Shown: in pieces, positions 1 through 13,800 of the stretch
Layout: the number at the start of each line of letters is the position of its first letter
Position numbering within the stretch: the stretch's first letter is position 1
Assembly: GCF_037975245.1 (NCBI RefSeq)
Contig: NC_092583.1
Coordinates: 12,567,264-12,631,263, forward strand
Reading direction: 5' to 3'
Length of the DNA stretch: 64,000 nt
From: Apostichopus japonicus
Taxonomy: Eukaryota; Echinodermata; Holothuroidea; Aspidochirotida; Stichopodidae
Notes under the pieces: model-generated
Told to the model about the DNA's origin: nothing
What the model saw: only the letters and a program-made list of their open reading frames with translations
Databases searched by the model: none
Made by a program: the position numbers and the translations under genes

Positions 1-1200
1 CGAACGTAAACTACTGCAATTTACTACTTTAATTATCTTGGAAGAGACGGATGCATAACGTATCAAAACTGTCATTTCGTCTTCTACGTGTACATTTCAG
101 TTCTGTTGAACTTTTTAGCTACAACTTTTGATTAGTGAAAACGAACAGTCTTTACTGCAGTTTTGTCAAGTTTTGCAAATGTTGTGCAAACAATTAAAAT
201 GAAATGCTGAAATCTGCTTTAAAATGAAGATGACTTTGAATCAGAACTATTGTTTTGATATATCAGTCCAACAAAAAAAGAAAGAATTCGAATGTTAGTT
301 TTGTTCTTATAGGTCATCTATTTTTTTTTATTTTTTTATAAAGATATTCATCTTTAAAATAAAAACTAAATCGCTGGAGTGCTCAAAAAAAATTTGATGT
401 TGTTAATGTCCGCTCCTCAATGCAGGCCTAAACGTCAATGTTAATCCATTGTTTTATAAACTCTTATAACTCATCATATGTCAAAACATATTCATTGAAA
501 TTGATATGAAGAAAAACAGAGCACCTGTGGGTGACATACAATACTATATTTTCCTCGACAAATTTGCAATGCATTTGAAACATGTTATTTCAGGCGGCAA
601 ATGTTTCATGATTTCCTGTTTAGTTAGACTAAGTATGCCAGCCACTTTGTTCAAAAGAGTCATTTCTTGAAAATTAAAAAATTATAGTATAGACATACCA
701 CCCCGGATTGTTGTTTTATGTTAACGGTCTCTGACTTATTGAAATTTATTTTGTGCCTTAACTCATCCTTTCGTTTCATTTTAACAAGAAGTTTTGGTGG
801 AAAGGTACACATGTTTTAAGGTATTCAGTGTAAAGGCCTTCAAATAGTCAAGCAATGGAAAGTTTTCAAAACTGCTTAACCGGAGGGTCGGAATTATTCT
901 TGAATTGAGGAATGTCAAAAATAGACAAATAAATATCTCTGTGGCTAAGTACTAAAGATATCTTGCTAATACTGGATTTTCTAGCATATTTGGTCGTATT
1001 ATAAATGGTTATGTTCAACCCGGTGCATGAAATACAACAACTTTTACTGCGGTCACACTTCCTTTATTGAAATGTTTATATGAATGTAGTATATGAACTC
1101 AATTATTTTAACTTTATCACTTAAACTTTATTATTTAAATCAAGAGCACCCATGATTCATTGTTTTTTTTCTTGATACCTTAATTGTCTGATTCTTTCAG
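1..1200 (+). other. Intron of LRP2 upstream of first visible exon
   Basis: No cysteine-rich LDLa or EGF exon, RNA gene or recognisable transposon was seen in this AT-rich stretch. It ends in a pyrimidine-rich tract and an AG acceptor at 1199-1200. The exon at 1201 starts with the last two bases of a codon, so the stretch is read as an intron and the earlier LRP2 exons lie outside the window. Confidence 0.6.
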
Positions 1201-4200
1201 TCTATGAAGAATGCGATCCTTCCATCGAATTTACATGCGGAAACGGGAGGTGCATCTCGGAGCAACTTCTCTGCGACGGGGAGAATAATTGTCGAGACAA
1301 CACTGACGAAACTGACGATAGTTGTTGTAAGCTTACTGGGCCGATAACTGGTCTTGTTAGGTGGGGGTAGGGGTGGAGTTATCGTGTGGTGAACTCATGA
1401 TCAGTCATTTATATAAAATAAAATATTAACATAATAAATACATTGTTACCAGCTTAGTGATCCAGCCATGTTTAGGGGGGGGGGGTTGGGGTTGAAACAA
1501 GTGGCACATCCGGTGCCTCGGGTGGAACTGACAAACATATACATTTAAAATTGATCTGTGCACTGTGTATTGATTGATCTGTGTATTGATTTTTTTATTT
1601 TTTTTTATTTCTCTTTGATTTCTCTTGCATGTGCACAAAAAGTAAAACCATAAGTTGTATCGTGAAAGAAAGAAACATTCTTAATGAAAGACAATAAATT
1701 AAATTAGAATAGGCCGACATAATATTTATAATACTTGGTGCAATTGAAAACAATTATACCAAGGAAGCTAGTATTTTTCCCACTCTGCACCTTTCATATT
1801 TCTAATTAAAATATTCTTTTGTACCCCGAAATATTCTTTCAAATACAACAGTAATTTATTTTGCCTTGGGATTATCTTTTGTAATTTGCAATTGAAGATA
1901 TAACTTTTGATTATGAAACTAATTACATTTAATTCACGAGCGAACTTTGCACCAAATAACACAATGGAGATATCTTAAACTATTATATTCGCCCCTGCAT
2001 TATTGAGTAAAATTTGTAAATTATTCCAAATCTTAGCCGAGTGAGCACAATCATAAAATAGATGTTCATTGGTTTCAGTATATTCGTGACAAATATCACA
2101 TTTATCAGAAGTGATAACTTTGATTAAATGAAAATACTTGTTAGTTGGAATAATCCTATGCAACAGTCTATATTGAAACCATCTAAGTTCTGTGTATCGA
2201 TTGATCCGTGTATCGATTGGTCCGTGTATCGATTGATCCGTGTATCGATTGGTCCGTGTATCGATTGGTCCGTGTATCGATTGGTCCGTGTATCGATTGG
2301 TCCGTGTATCGATTGGTCCGTGTATCGATTGGTCCGTGTATCCATTGGTCCGTGTATCCATTGGTCCGTGTATCCATTGGTCCGTGTATCCATTGGTCCG
2401 TGTATCCATTGGTCCGTGTATCCATTGGTCCGTGTATCCATTGGTCCGTGTATCCATTGGTCCGTGTATCCATTGGTCCGTGTATCCATTGGTCCGTGTA
2501 TCCATTGGTCCGTGTATCCATTGGTCCGTGTATCCATTGGTCCGTGTATCCATTGGTCCGTGTATCCATTGGTCCGTGTATCCATTGGTCCGTGTATCCA
2601 TTGGTCCGTGTATCCATTGGTCCGTGTATCCATTGGTCCGTGTATCCATTGGTCCGTGTATCCATTGGTCCGTGTATCCATTGGTCCGTGTATCCATTGA
2701 TCTGTGCATTGATTGATCTGTACGTTTCTTTTCAGTTGAACCGTCATGTCCAATGGATCGCTTCCTCTGTGATGTTAAGAAATGTATAATGGACAGCCAA
2801 GTATGTGATGGTGTCACTCATTGTGACGATGGGTCAGATGAACAGGGATGTGGTAAGATAACGATGATGATAATAATAATACAAACTATTTAAAAACTGC
2901 TGTTGCTTTACAATATTTAGATAGCCATTTCCATGTAATATTGTCGTTTGGAAGCCAAATTTTGAGGTTTATGAAATCTAGAAACTATGATAATAGAAAC
3001 ACCTATTTTAATAGTTTTATACAGTTTCATATTCAAACTTAGTAACTGCAATTAATTTGCCTTCTTTCCATGGGGGACTCCCCTTCTCCATCCCTTTCCC
3101 CACCCACTCTCACCCAACAATCTCCACTCTTACCCAACCTCCCCTCACACCCAACCTTCACTCACACCCAACCTCCAATCACACCCAACCTCCAATCACA
3201 CCCAGCCTCCACTCACACCCAACCTCCACTCACACCCAACCTCCACTCACACCCAACCTCCACTCACACCAAACTTCCCCTCACACCGGACCTCCGCTCT
3301 CACCCAACCTCCCCTAACACCCAACATCCCCTCACACCCAACATCCCCTCACACCAATTCTCCCTCCCTCACACCAATTCTCCCTCCCTCACACCCAACC
3401 TCCTTTCCTCACACCCAACCTCCTTTCCTCACACCCAACCTCCCTTCCTCACACCCAACCTCCCCTCACACCCAACCTCCCTCCCTCACACCCAACCTCC
3501 CTCCCTCACACCCAACCTCCCACCCTCACACCCAACCTCCCACCCAACCTCTCTTCCTCACACCCAACCTCCCTTCCTCACACCCAACCTCCCTTCCTCA
3601 CACCCAACCTCCCTTCCTCACACCCAACCTCCCTTCCTCACACCCAACCTCCCTTCCTCACACCCAACCTCCTTTCCTCACACCCAACCTCCTTTCCTCA
3701 CACCCAACCTCCATTCCTCACACCCAACCTCCCCTCACACCCAACCTCCCTCCCTCACACCCAACCTCCCTCACACCCAACCTCCCCTCACGCCCATCCT
3801 CCACTCTCATCCAATCTCCCCCTCACACCCAACCTCCCCTCACACCCAACCTCCCTCACACCCAACCTCCCCTCACACCCATCCTCCACTCTCATCCAAC
3901 CTCCCCTCACACCCATCCTCCACTCTCATCCTCCCTCCCTCACACCCAACCTCCCTCACGCCCAACCTCCCCTCACACCCAACCTCCCCTCACACCCAAC
4001 CTCCCTCACACCCAACCTCCCATCACACCCATCCTCCACTCTCATCCAACCTCCCCTCACACACTACTTCCGCTCTCACTCACCATCTTAACATAACTTT
4101 TTGTGATGGGCTTATGAAATGTTTCGTGAAAGTTTGATGATAGTTTTTTTACACTGATGATAGATATTTTTGTATGACTCAATAAATACACACATGATTT

Positions 4201-4838
4201 GGTGTGTAGAACCTTGGAAATGCTGAATAGAGGAGGCCCCTACCCTCCTCCATAGCATAAATTGCACCAAGAGAACCCTACAAAGTTCCCTGTTTCAAAC
4301 ACATCCACTAGACAATCTTAAAAAAACAAAGTGGAATTTTTCCAAAAGTTATGTGGGATATTCAACATCCCAACCATATGCCTGCCCATTTAAATATAAA
4401 AGGTATCACAAATCTTTCCACTTCTGACCTTCTTTCAGGAATAAACGAATGTGCCAGTAACCCTTGCCAAATGCGCTGTGTGGATACAAGAACCAGCTTC
4501 TATTGCACTTGCAACGATGGTTTCAGGGTCTCCGAAGATGGTCGCAACTGCTCAAGTAAGTCAACCATTACTGTTATAACCCTGTGTCATTGAGGAAAAA
4601 AAATGATCTTTGTTTTCAAACAAGTTTTGGAAGGAGAGGTTGACCAGTCCCAAGGATTTATAAATAAAAAGCCTTGGGTTTCTATTATTTTCACTGTTTT
4701 CAGACATTAATGAATGCGACGAGAATCCTCAGGTGTGCGAGCAGGTTTGTGAAGACACACTCGGATCATTCAGCTGTAAGTGTGCCGCAGGATACCGACC
4801 GCAAGATCCTAACGAAGTCACTTGCCAACATATGACAG
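1201..4838 (+). CDS. LRP2: LRP2 exons: last two LDLa of cluster III, then two EGF modules
   Basis: Exon 1201-1326 encodes an LDLa module with six cysteines ending in the acidic [10 protein letters not shown]. Exon 2736-2852 encodes a second LDLa ending DDGSDEQGC, the calcium cage that binds ligand lysines. Exon 4439-4555 is an EGF module (starts INECASNPC) and 4704-4838 is a calcium-binding type EGF ([16 protein letters not shown]). Every exon starts and ends in phase 1, so each is a movable module, as is typical of this family. They lead directly into the first propeller of the window. Which numbered LDLa repeats these are is inferred from their place before the EGF pair. Confidence 0.88.
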
Positions 4839-7800
4839 GTAAGTTTGCTTTGTTTTCCCACTTCCAGTGGCGGAGCTAGGGGTATTGGTCAGGAGGGGCG
4901 AGAATGGTATGTAGAGGCGCTTTCGACACTATCTAAGCGGAGCGCCACCACAGGTTGGCGCGGAGCCTACAAACAATTTTTGAGTAAAGATACTCCCTAG
5001 ATCGCCGGAAATGACCCTTTCCGGACATTGCTAATTTGCAGATAAACGAAGAATAAATAGGTGTCATCGCCATTTTGTCAGAAAATTACACCAACAAAAT
5101 GTGACAAATGTCAATAGGTATTTGAGAGCGCAATAAAAAAGTCAATAATTGCGAATAAGTAAAAAGTTGTAAACAGCTGAAAAGGGCGTCAGCAGTCCAT
5201 TCGAGTCCGTCAGGGGGGGCATCCGCCCCCCCTGACTTTAGGGACGCTCCACCACTGTTTGCTTTGATTTCCCACTTCCCTGTTTTCTGCTACAGTTGGC
5301 TACAGTAATTTACCAGTAAGTTAGTATACGTTCAATTGGATAAAAGTGTTTTTTGAATTAAATCTCTGATATCAAGCGTGTATGGAAAAGATTGTTTGTT
5401 CAATTTGCCTTTGATCGGGTGAGAGAACAAAGGAATGGTTGTTTTACGCCTTCCTTTGCTTTTCCATCTGAAATGGGGGGTTTTTTCTTCAGATTATTGA
5501 CATTCACCAACACAGGTTCTTCTATTAGTTGAAAATTAGCTGTCTGACATGAGGTGTTAGCAACAAGCCAATCAGCTTTTGTATAATTTAACATTTTGTA
5601 ATTGTTAAAAGAGAAAGTGATTATACTGTAGCTAGGCTGGTTCTCTGTTTGCTTTTACTCAATTTACCTTTTCTTGTTGTTATTGTTTTCTTTTTCATTG
5701 TTGTATCTTTGCTGTAGACATTTTTTCTATGTGTTTGTTATCAAATATTACGAGTAATCGGACCGTAAATTGTCATCAAGGTTTTGCCCATGTCTCCTTT
5801 TTCTCCAGGCGGTGATCCCACGTTGACGTTCACCAACAGATATTACGTCCGCAACTCTGGTGTCAAAGAACGGGATTCGGACTACAGCATCATCATTCAG
5901 GACTTTGACTTTGTGGTGGCGATTGATTTTGACTGGTTGGAACAGAAGCTCTATTTCACCGACGTGATCAAGAACAAGATTTATCGGATGAATCTAGACG
6001 GCTCGGAGCTGGAGACCATCGTCTTCACTGGTGTTCCTGATGTAGAAGGTCTCGCCGTGGACTGGATTGGCAGGTTAGCGATGGCACCAGGCTTTTTGGA
6101 TGGTTTCTGAAGATAGAAAATTGGTCTTGGTTAGCTGGGTTACACTTTGCAGACTCATATCTGATACATATACTCGTACTATGTACAGGACTGCTCTAAC
6201 AGGAAAGGCTCTTAAATTGATGCCTGAAATAAGCAAGGGCATGGGGGGAGGGGGATGGGTGCAGGTGGGGTCGTAGGCTGGACATATGCGATCTTACATA
6301 GAGCAATTAAGACTTTTATCCAAAAATGTAAGAATGATTGGTTCTTTTATAAAGTTCATTTTCATTTATTAATAGTGTAAAGCCATCTTCATCTTGTATA
6401 GGGTGTTGTGTTTGACCACTAGATTCATTTCTTTGGTGCGCTAGCTCACTTTCTAACGGCGTGTGTGATTACATGCAGGTGTGATTACATGCAGGTTTGA
6501 TTACAGCAGTGATAAGTGTTACCTGCTTTGACTGAAAATACAGACCTAACTTATATTCTGAAGATCTGAAAAATGTGCCAATTACCAAATAGCTTCCTAC
6601 AGCTATATTGTACCAATCACCAAATATCTCCCCCCCCCCCCTCCTCTCTCTCTTTCCCTTCCCTTCTTTCATAATCACCCTCCTCTAAGATACCTATCTG
6701 AGAGAGAGAGAAATTCTTCAAACTGAAATACTAAATAAATATTTTGTTTCCCCTTTGATATAGGAAGCTGTATTATACTGACCGGGCATTGGAAATTCTT
6801 CAAGTTTGTGAATTAGATGGTACTTCAAGAAAGACATTGCTCAGGGATTATTTGGTTGAACCTAGAGGCATAGTGGTTCATCCACGAAGAGGGTAAGTTA
6901 AAAGATACAAGATTTTTCTGTCTTTATCGATTCTGTGATGCGATATGTGATTGGAAATAAAGGTACAGTGATTTGTTGATGTTATAGCATATTTCGTAGA
7001 ACACTAACTGGTGACATGTTTCTTTTGCTTCTCCAAATGCCCTTGCCAGCCAGACAGTCAATAATATGTTACCCATTAAAATTGTGTATATTAATTTATT
7101 TCATTTCATTTATATAAATCATTTCATTCATCTCCATATTTATTCATTATATTTTTGGCCTCTATTTAGGTACGTATTCTGGACAGATTGGGGTTTCAGG
7201 TCTTACATCGGTCGTCTCGGCATGGACGGCTCCGACCTACTACAGATACACAATCACAACATCGTCTGGCCGAACGGAATCACCATCGATTATACCACGG
7301 ATAAACTTTATTGGACGGATGCCAGCCTCGATCATCTATCGTAAGTAACAAAGGTCTCATTGGATGAATGTTGTATAATACTTACATATTAAAAAAAAAA
7401 ACATGTACATGCTCCTTGAATGTAACCCTGAAATGTGAAGTTGTAGTCCCAAGTTTAGCTCTTTGAAAGTAGAGATAAAAGTTATCATTTTATCTAAAGA
7501 AAGGAGGATAAGTTGTGATGGCCTGTCTGCTGGCTGGGGAAGGGGGTTTCCAATCCCCTTTTATGGGAAGAAAAATTAATCTTGAAAAGGTACCTACATG
7601 AAATTGGTCCCATATTTAAAGTAAAGAAGATTTCATCGTACAAGGTCAGAAATAGTGGAACGACTATTTGACGATTAACCTTCAGGCTTTGATGCAGGCC
7701 AAGTCACTGTCGAGAAAGTTTTGCCACTGTATTTATTACAACTTTATGGCAACTAACGAAAACTTCATACCATTTTAAAAGATAATAAAATCAGAGCACC

Positions 7801-10800
7801 TGGATGCTCAGCTAAAACAGAAAGGAGAGGACTTGTTCAAGAAAAATGTCTGGATATTATCGTAGTCATGTGATGAACCTACCAGGTTGCCTGCCGTAAT
7901 CAGCTATAGGGCAACCGATTCCAGTTAAATCTCCTTCATGAGTTTGTTTGATATTTTTGCCTCAACATTTCTTTCTTTTTGGAATATGATGATCATTCAA
8001 AAGGCTGTAAAAATTTCATACAACCTTCGACAGATTTGATCAGTCGGCAGATAAATCTGTTTAGATTTTAATGATCATTTCAAATTACTCTAGCATGAAG
8101 TAAGCACTTACAGCAGGCATGAGACTCTTCCGCGGAAACGCGGATTTCCGATTTTTTTTTTTTTCATTTTCGCGTTTTTTCTCGTAATTCGCGTTTTTTG
8201 TTATTTTTTATTTATTTTTTTATTTAATTTTTTATTTAATTTTTTATTTAATTTTTTTATTATTTTTTTTTTGGGGGGCCGAACATGCTGGACTGTGAAG
8301 GGAAGGAACACCGAATTTGACCAGTGGTGGAATCAAGTAGCACAAAGCAAGCAAAAAAGCCTTTTTTTTGGTTCAAAAAAGCTAATGGATAAATTATACA
8401 AGCAGAAATTCCACACTTTTTTTGGCGAGTTACGTGATGTGAAAGATTCCATCTAGAGTCCACCATTTTGCATCTAAGCCCTCCTTACGTGACGAAAAAT
8501 TTCTAAAGGGGAGGGGGACACCCCCTCCCTTAAACCCCTCCTCCAGGGCGGCGATAGATAAATTTCAGATTTTTTTTCCCCGGCTCAGTCTCATCCCTGT
8601 TACAGTCTGATAAATTTTCAACTTGAAATGAGCGTCAGTTTTGTCTCTTCAATGACTTGATTTTTTTTTCTTCAGTTTTTCTAATCTCGACGGTTCTTAC
8701 ATGCAAGAATTCATCAACGACGATGCAGAACACAACGTGGCTCATCCGTTTGGTATCACGATCTTTGAGGATCAAGTATACTGGACGGACTGGAACGAGA
8801 AGTTAGTCTACAAAGCGCACAAGTTCTCCGGCGATGATATGAAAGTCATTCAGGAGACGATACATCGACCCCTCGATATCGTCATAATCCATCCTCTGAG
8901 GCAGGACAGCTGTAAGTTTAAACTTAACCGTCCAAATTAAGACATTTTTAGGTTTAGTTTTAGAGACCCAATTATCAGGAAGCCTAAGTAGCTTATTTGA
9001 GACCCTATCCATGTTAGTACATGGATGAACACCGGCTTATTTCAAGCCTTCTCTTTTCGATAAGTGTTCATAGGATAACGAGGCAGCGGTAAGAAATTTG
9101 CTCCCATTCCTGCTCCCGGGACCGCCATTTAACATCCCCATTCGACGGATGGGAGTGAATACCCCAGCATCTGACCACTCGGGGTGGGGGAGTGCAAGTC
9201 AGAAGCCACAGTACGTTGCATACCAGAGATCCTACCCCTGTTTCAATCGAGACAACCGAGAAAGTGACAGGTTAGAGATTTCAAGAGAAAATTTGGGTTT
9301 TATTGTTTGCTTTTTTTTATGATATTCATGTTTTATTTTATTCTTATATTTATGGATTATTTTTTTATGATATTTTATGGGTTAAAAGGTTTGTTGGATA
9401 GTGTAATCATAAAACTAAGCATCAGACTACACAGGATGCGAAATAATCATTTTATAGATCTTGTATCAAGTGTGAAAGGTAATGTCGTTATCCATTTTGC
9501 CACCAACCCTCTCCTCTAACAGCCATCCCAAATCCCTGCCAAAATAACGGTGGGTGTCAGGGTCTCTGCCTCCTGTCGCCGTCCGGTGAGGCGGTCTGCG
9601 CTTGTCCCGACCATCATTTCATGGAAGCAGACGGTAGTTGCTCCCCGGCCTGCACCAACATTCAACAATACTGCGAGGTGGACAAGTACTGTTATCCCTT
9701 CTATCTCCAGTGCGACGAAAACATCGATTGTTCCGACGGAAGCGACGAAGAAAATTGTCGTAAGTCTTTTTTGGACGGGTTGCGTCTTTTCTCATCCGGT
9801 CTCATCATTGAGTTAGGCAGTTTGTGACGCCAACCCTTTCGACGATAGGGATTTCACCCCAGATAAATAGTTTACCCTTGTGACAGATTTAATGTAGACT
9901 GTATGAATTTAGCCCACTCAGTAGATCATTCTTATATCTACTTCACTGGGTGAGGAAAAAACAAAATATTGTCCACTTAGTAAATCATTTTCATTGAATG
10001 CTACATGGGTGGTCTCTCCAAATGACCAAGAAATATTTCACACTTCTGCTGTATGCAATGATTTCTGTTAATGGATGTGCTCCCAGTGAAGTAAATAAGA
10101 ACGATTTACGATATATATATATATATATTTTATTTTTTTGCTCCCCAGTGAAGTAGATATTAAGAATGATTTACTGAATGGGCAAGTGCATGGGCAACGC
10201 TGGATATTTGGATATTCCAGGTGCAATTTTCGACACTTTTCAACAAACCACTTGCTTAAAGCGGGGAAAAAAATTGTGATGAGCATGCCGTATTTAAACT
10301 AATGAAACTCAATTAATACTAATGAATACTAATTAATTAGTTAATACTAATTAATACTAATCATAATAATAATCTATTACATCAGGATACTATACTAGAG
10401 CCTCAGTAATTCAACTTATCATCACATAACATGATAATGATAGTATTACAATGAGACAAATTCCTGGGTTGGGCAATGCATGGGCATGCAAGCCCATATT
10501 TTCTGGGTTGGTAAACTAATTTGCCCAGTCAGCGTTATTATTTTGACTTCCCCGATGTTCTCTGCATCTTCGATACGAATCAAGAGGTCCTGATTTTTCT
10601 TGTCCTTGCCCCCCTTTCAGCCGAGCGAACGTGCCCTGCTGGTCTTCACCAGTGTGCTAACAGCGAGTGTATCTACAGCCTCTGGCTCTGCGATGGCGAT
10701 GACGACTGTGGCGATAACAGCGACGAATCATTCTGTGGTAAGAATCAACTCTTTAGGGCGCCATTTACATTAGGTCAGATCCAGGTCAGAGCCCCATGAC

Positions 10801-13800
10801 TTTAATCAGAAGATCATCTTTCTCCATGGGGTAAACTAAATGCATTGATCTGGATGCATTTACACTTCAGTCGTGTTCTGATCCTCCCCCCCCCCCCCTT
10901 TTCACCGGATGTTGGTAAACAAAATCGGATTGGAAATGTGTCATGCACAGCCTTTGGATCACATAGTATGGATACTCCTTCTTCCTTCTCCTACTTCAAC
11001 TAGGGGAAGATGTCCATTCAGAATTACCCATGTTTAATTTGCTGAGTAGTAAATTACTCCTTGAATTATTGAGAGAGAGAAAAAACATAACTAACTGTTA
11101 CTAACAGTTAATATTCAAATTTGTCAGATTTTTTTTTTATTCATTTTGAAATTTGTCCTCTTACAGCAACCGCCCAGTGTAGTCCGTGGGAGTTCCAGTG
11201 CACCAACGGACGTTGCATCTCCAACGACAGAGTCTGCGACCTGAGGGATGACTGCCAGGACATGTCAGATGAACTCATCGAATATTGTGGTAAATTCTAG
11301 GGAAAAACCTCTTCTTCTTCAATCAATCAATCAATAGTCATAAGCCAAATTGGCCCGTTGACCTCCTCGAAGATTATACACATTATGAGGTTTCACAGCA
11401 CTTATTAATATTTATCCGACGTCTGCCATCTTCAATCAGCTGGTTAGCAGAACGACGGGACCATTTGGTTAAGTTGTGGATCCAACGCATATGTGGATGG
11501 CCTGGTTTGCGTTTAAGTCAGTACAGTAAGCCATACAGTACAGCCAAAGTTAGACCTTCACACCGCAGTTTGTTCTTGCTTGAACAAAAAGCAAAGATTG
11601 AAGTAAATAAAAAAAGAGAGTTTCATTATCCAATATGCATGCACAATGTAGGACCAAGCTACCTCACCAACTTGTTGCAGCTCCGACCATCATCCACACG
11701 CTCACTTCGCTCTAATTCATCACTGATGTTACTCATCCCTAGAGTACAAACACAGACTTACGGCTTGAGAACGTTCACATCCAGTGCACCGTGGCTGTGG
11801 AACTCACTTCCAGAACATGTGCAAAATGTGCAATACTGTGAACGGTTTCAAATCAGCTCTCAAAACGTATCTTTTCACCAAAGCATATATGTTATAATTG
11901 TTATTATTTGTTCAGCGCTACGAGAATTATTTCATAGTTTGTTGGCGCTATATAAAAATTATGTATTATTATTATCCAGTGATTGCAAACATACAAATCC
12001 GAGAGTGTAAGAGATTGGAAGCAGTGCCATCGTCGATTGGATACGGGCGGTAGTATACTGAGATGCAATGAAACCTAACATCTGGGAAGTTGTGAGTTCA
12101 GGCCCTGGCCAGCTAAAGTTTTCCATCCAGGAGATGGTTGTCCTATCTGGAATGGTTCCTCAAATTAGTTTTAGAAAGTCCAAAACGATTCTAAGACTAA
12201 ATTGGATTAGCCGATCGGATGCGACGTATAAGAAATAAGCCATATTCCTTTTCCACCAGCCAGATGTACATGTGGCCAGTTAGCACTGTGAAACAATTTC
12301 CTTCCTTATTAATATTTATATGATTAATATTTTAATGACATTAGTGACAATGGTAGCAAACACCTAATGCAGGTCTTGACCAAACGTTAAGTTAATAAAA
12401 TTACTTGTTATGGCATCATGCTGTCTAAAAAATGTTTCTCTCTACTATATATCCAAAAAAAAAGATTTTGTTCGATTCTCTTCCCCATTGTAGAGGCTAC
12501 TACTTGTAGTCCCGGTACATTCTCATGCGACAATGGTTACTGCATTCCTGAGAGTTGGTACTGTGACTTGGACAACGACTGCGGCGACTTCTCCGACGAA
12601 CCACATCAAGAATGCCGTAAGTCTCTTTTGGTGTTTGACAGTGTCCCTTTATGTGAATTATGAAAGCATCGGATGTAGTCCAGAATACTACAGCATGAGA
12701 TGAGGCTGGTTTCAGCAGGTGAACAACTACCTGTTGTCAATGCTGAGTGTGGGTTACTGCACTCAGGGTGGTTACAGCAGGTACACTTACAACCTGTTAT
12801 CAATGCTGAGTGTGGGTTACTGCACTCTGGGTGGTTACAGCAGGTACACATAGTACAACCTGCTGTCAATGCTGAATGTGGGTTACTGCACTCTGAGTGG
12901 TTACAGCAGGTACACTTACAACCTGTTGTCAATGCTGAGTGTGGTGGGTTACTGCACTCAGGGTGGTAACAGCAGGTACACTTACAACCTGTTGTCAATG
13001 CTGAGTGTGGGTTACTGCACTCAGGGTGGTAACAGCAGGTACACTTACAACCTGTTGACCTTGCTGAGTGTGGTGGGTTACTGCACTCAGGGTGGTAACA
13101 GCAGGTACACTTACAACCTGTTGTCAATGCTGAATGTGGTGGGTTACTGCACTCAGGGTGGTTACAGCAGGTACACATAGTACAACCTGTTGTCAATGCT
13201 GAGTGTGGGTTACTGCACTCTGGGTGGTTACAGCAGGTACACTTACAACCTGTTGTCAATGCTGAATGTGGTGGGTTACTGCACTCAGGGTGGTTACAGC
13301 AGGTACACGTACAACCTGTTGTCGAAGCTGAGTGTGGGTTACTGCACTCAGAGTGGTTACAGCAGGTACACGTAAGCTAATAAGCTAAAGATGATGTTTG
13401 GGGGGTTTTTTGTCTCCTCTTTGATGTGTACTCCAATCCTTTGATTTTGATATCTCAGGCATCTTTATTCTTTTTTCGATAGTCTAGTGGGTGATGATCC
13501 AAAAACACAGAGATATCAACCCAATGTTTTGTAGAAAGTGTAAAAAAACTTGGACTTCTGATTGCCTTGAAGTTCTTCAGCCCCTTTATATTGAAAAATG
13601 TATTGTTATCGAAACAGTGAAACTAAATGATAAATTGATATCATTAATTGCACGACCAGTTGGACGTCTTCAGCTTGGACAGCTTCGGACATCTCCTCTT
13701 CCCTTGTCTGCTGTCCCTATTCGGACATCTCGTCTCTTCTTCCGTTTTCATCCCGGTTATAATCATCTGGTTTTTTTTTTTTCTTCCCTGCCGCACCGAC

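Noticed and set aside
1975-2817. Long open frames (up to 280 residues) on both strands
   Set aside because: They arise from the 16-bp minisatellite, which has no stops in any phase. Only the short LINE-derived end has protein-like sequence.
3070-4137. 355-residue Pro/Thr/His-rich frame
   Set aside because: It is a translation of a C-rich tandem repeat inside an intron, with no start context, domain or complexity.
11465-12010. 181-residue open frame as a host gene
   Set aside because: Its middle matches the C-terminus of CR1/L2 LINE ORF2 and it ends in a LINE tail.
12606-13375. Cysteine-rich frames on both strands that look like toxin or metallothionein repeats
   Set aside because: Pure translation of the 63-66-bp intronic minisatellite; cysteines come from TGC/TGT in the unit.
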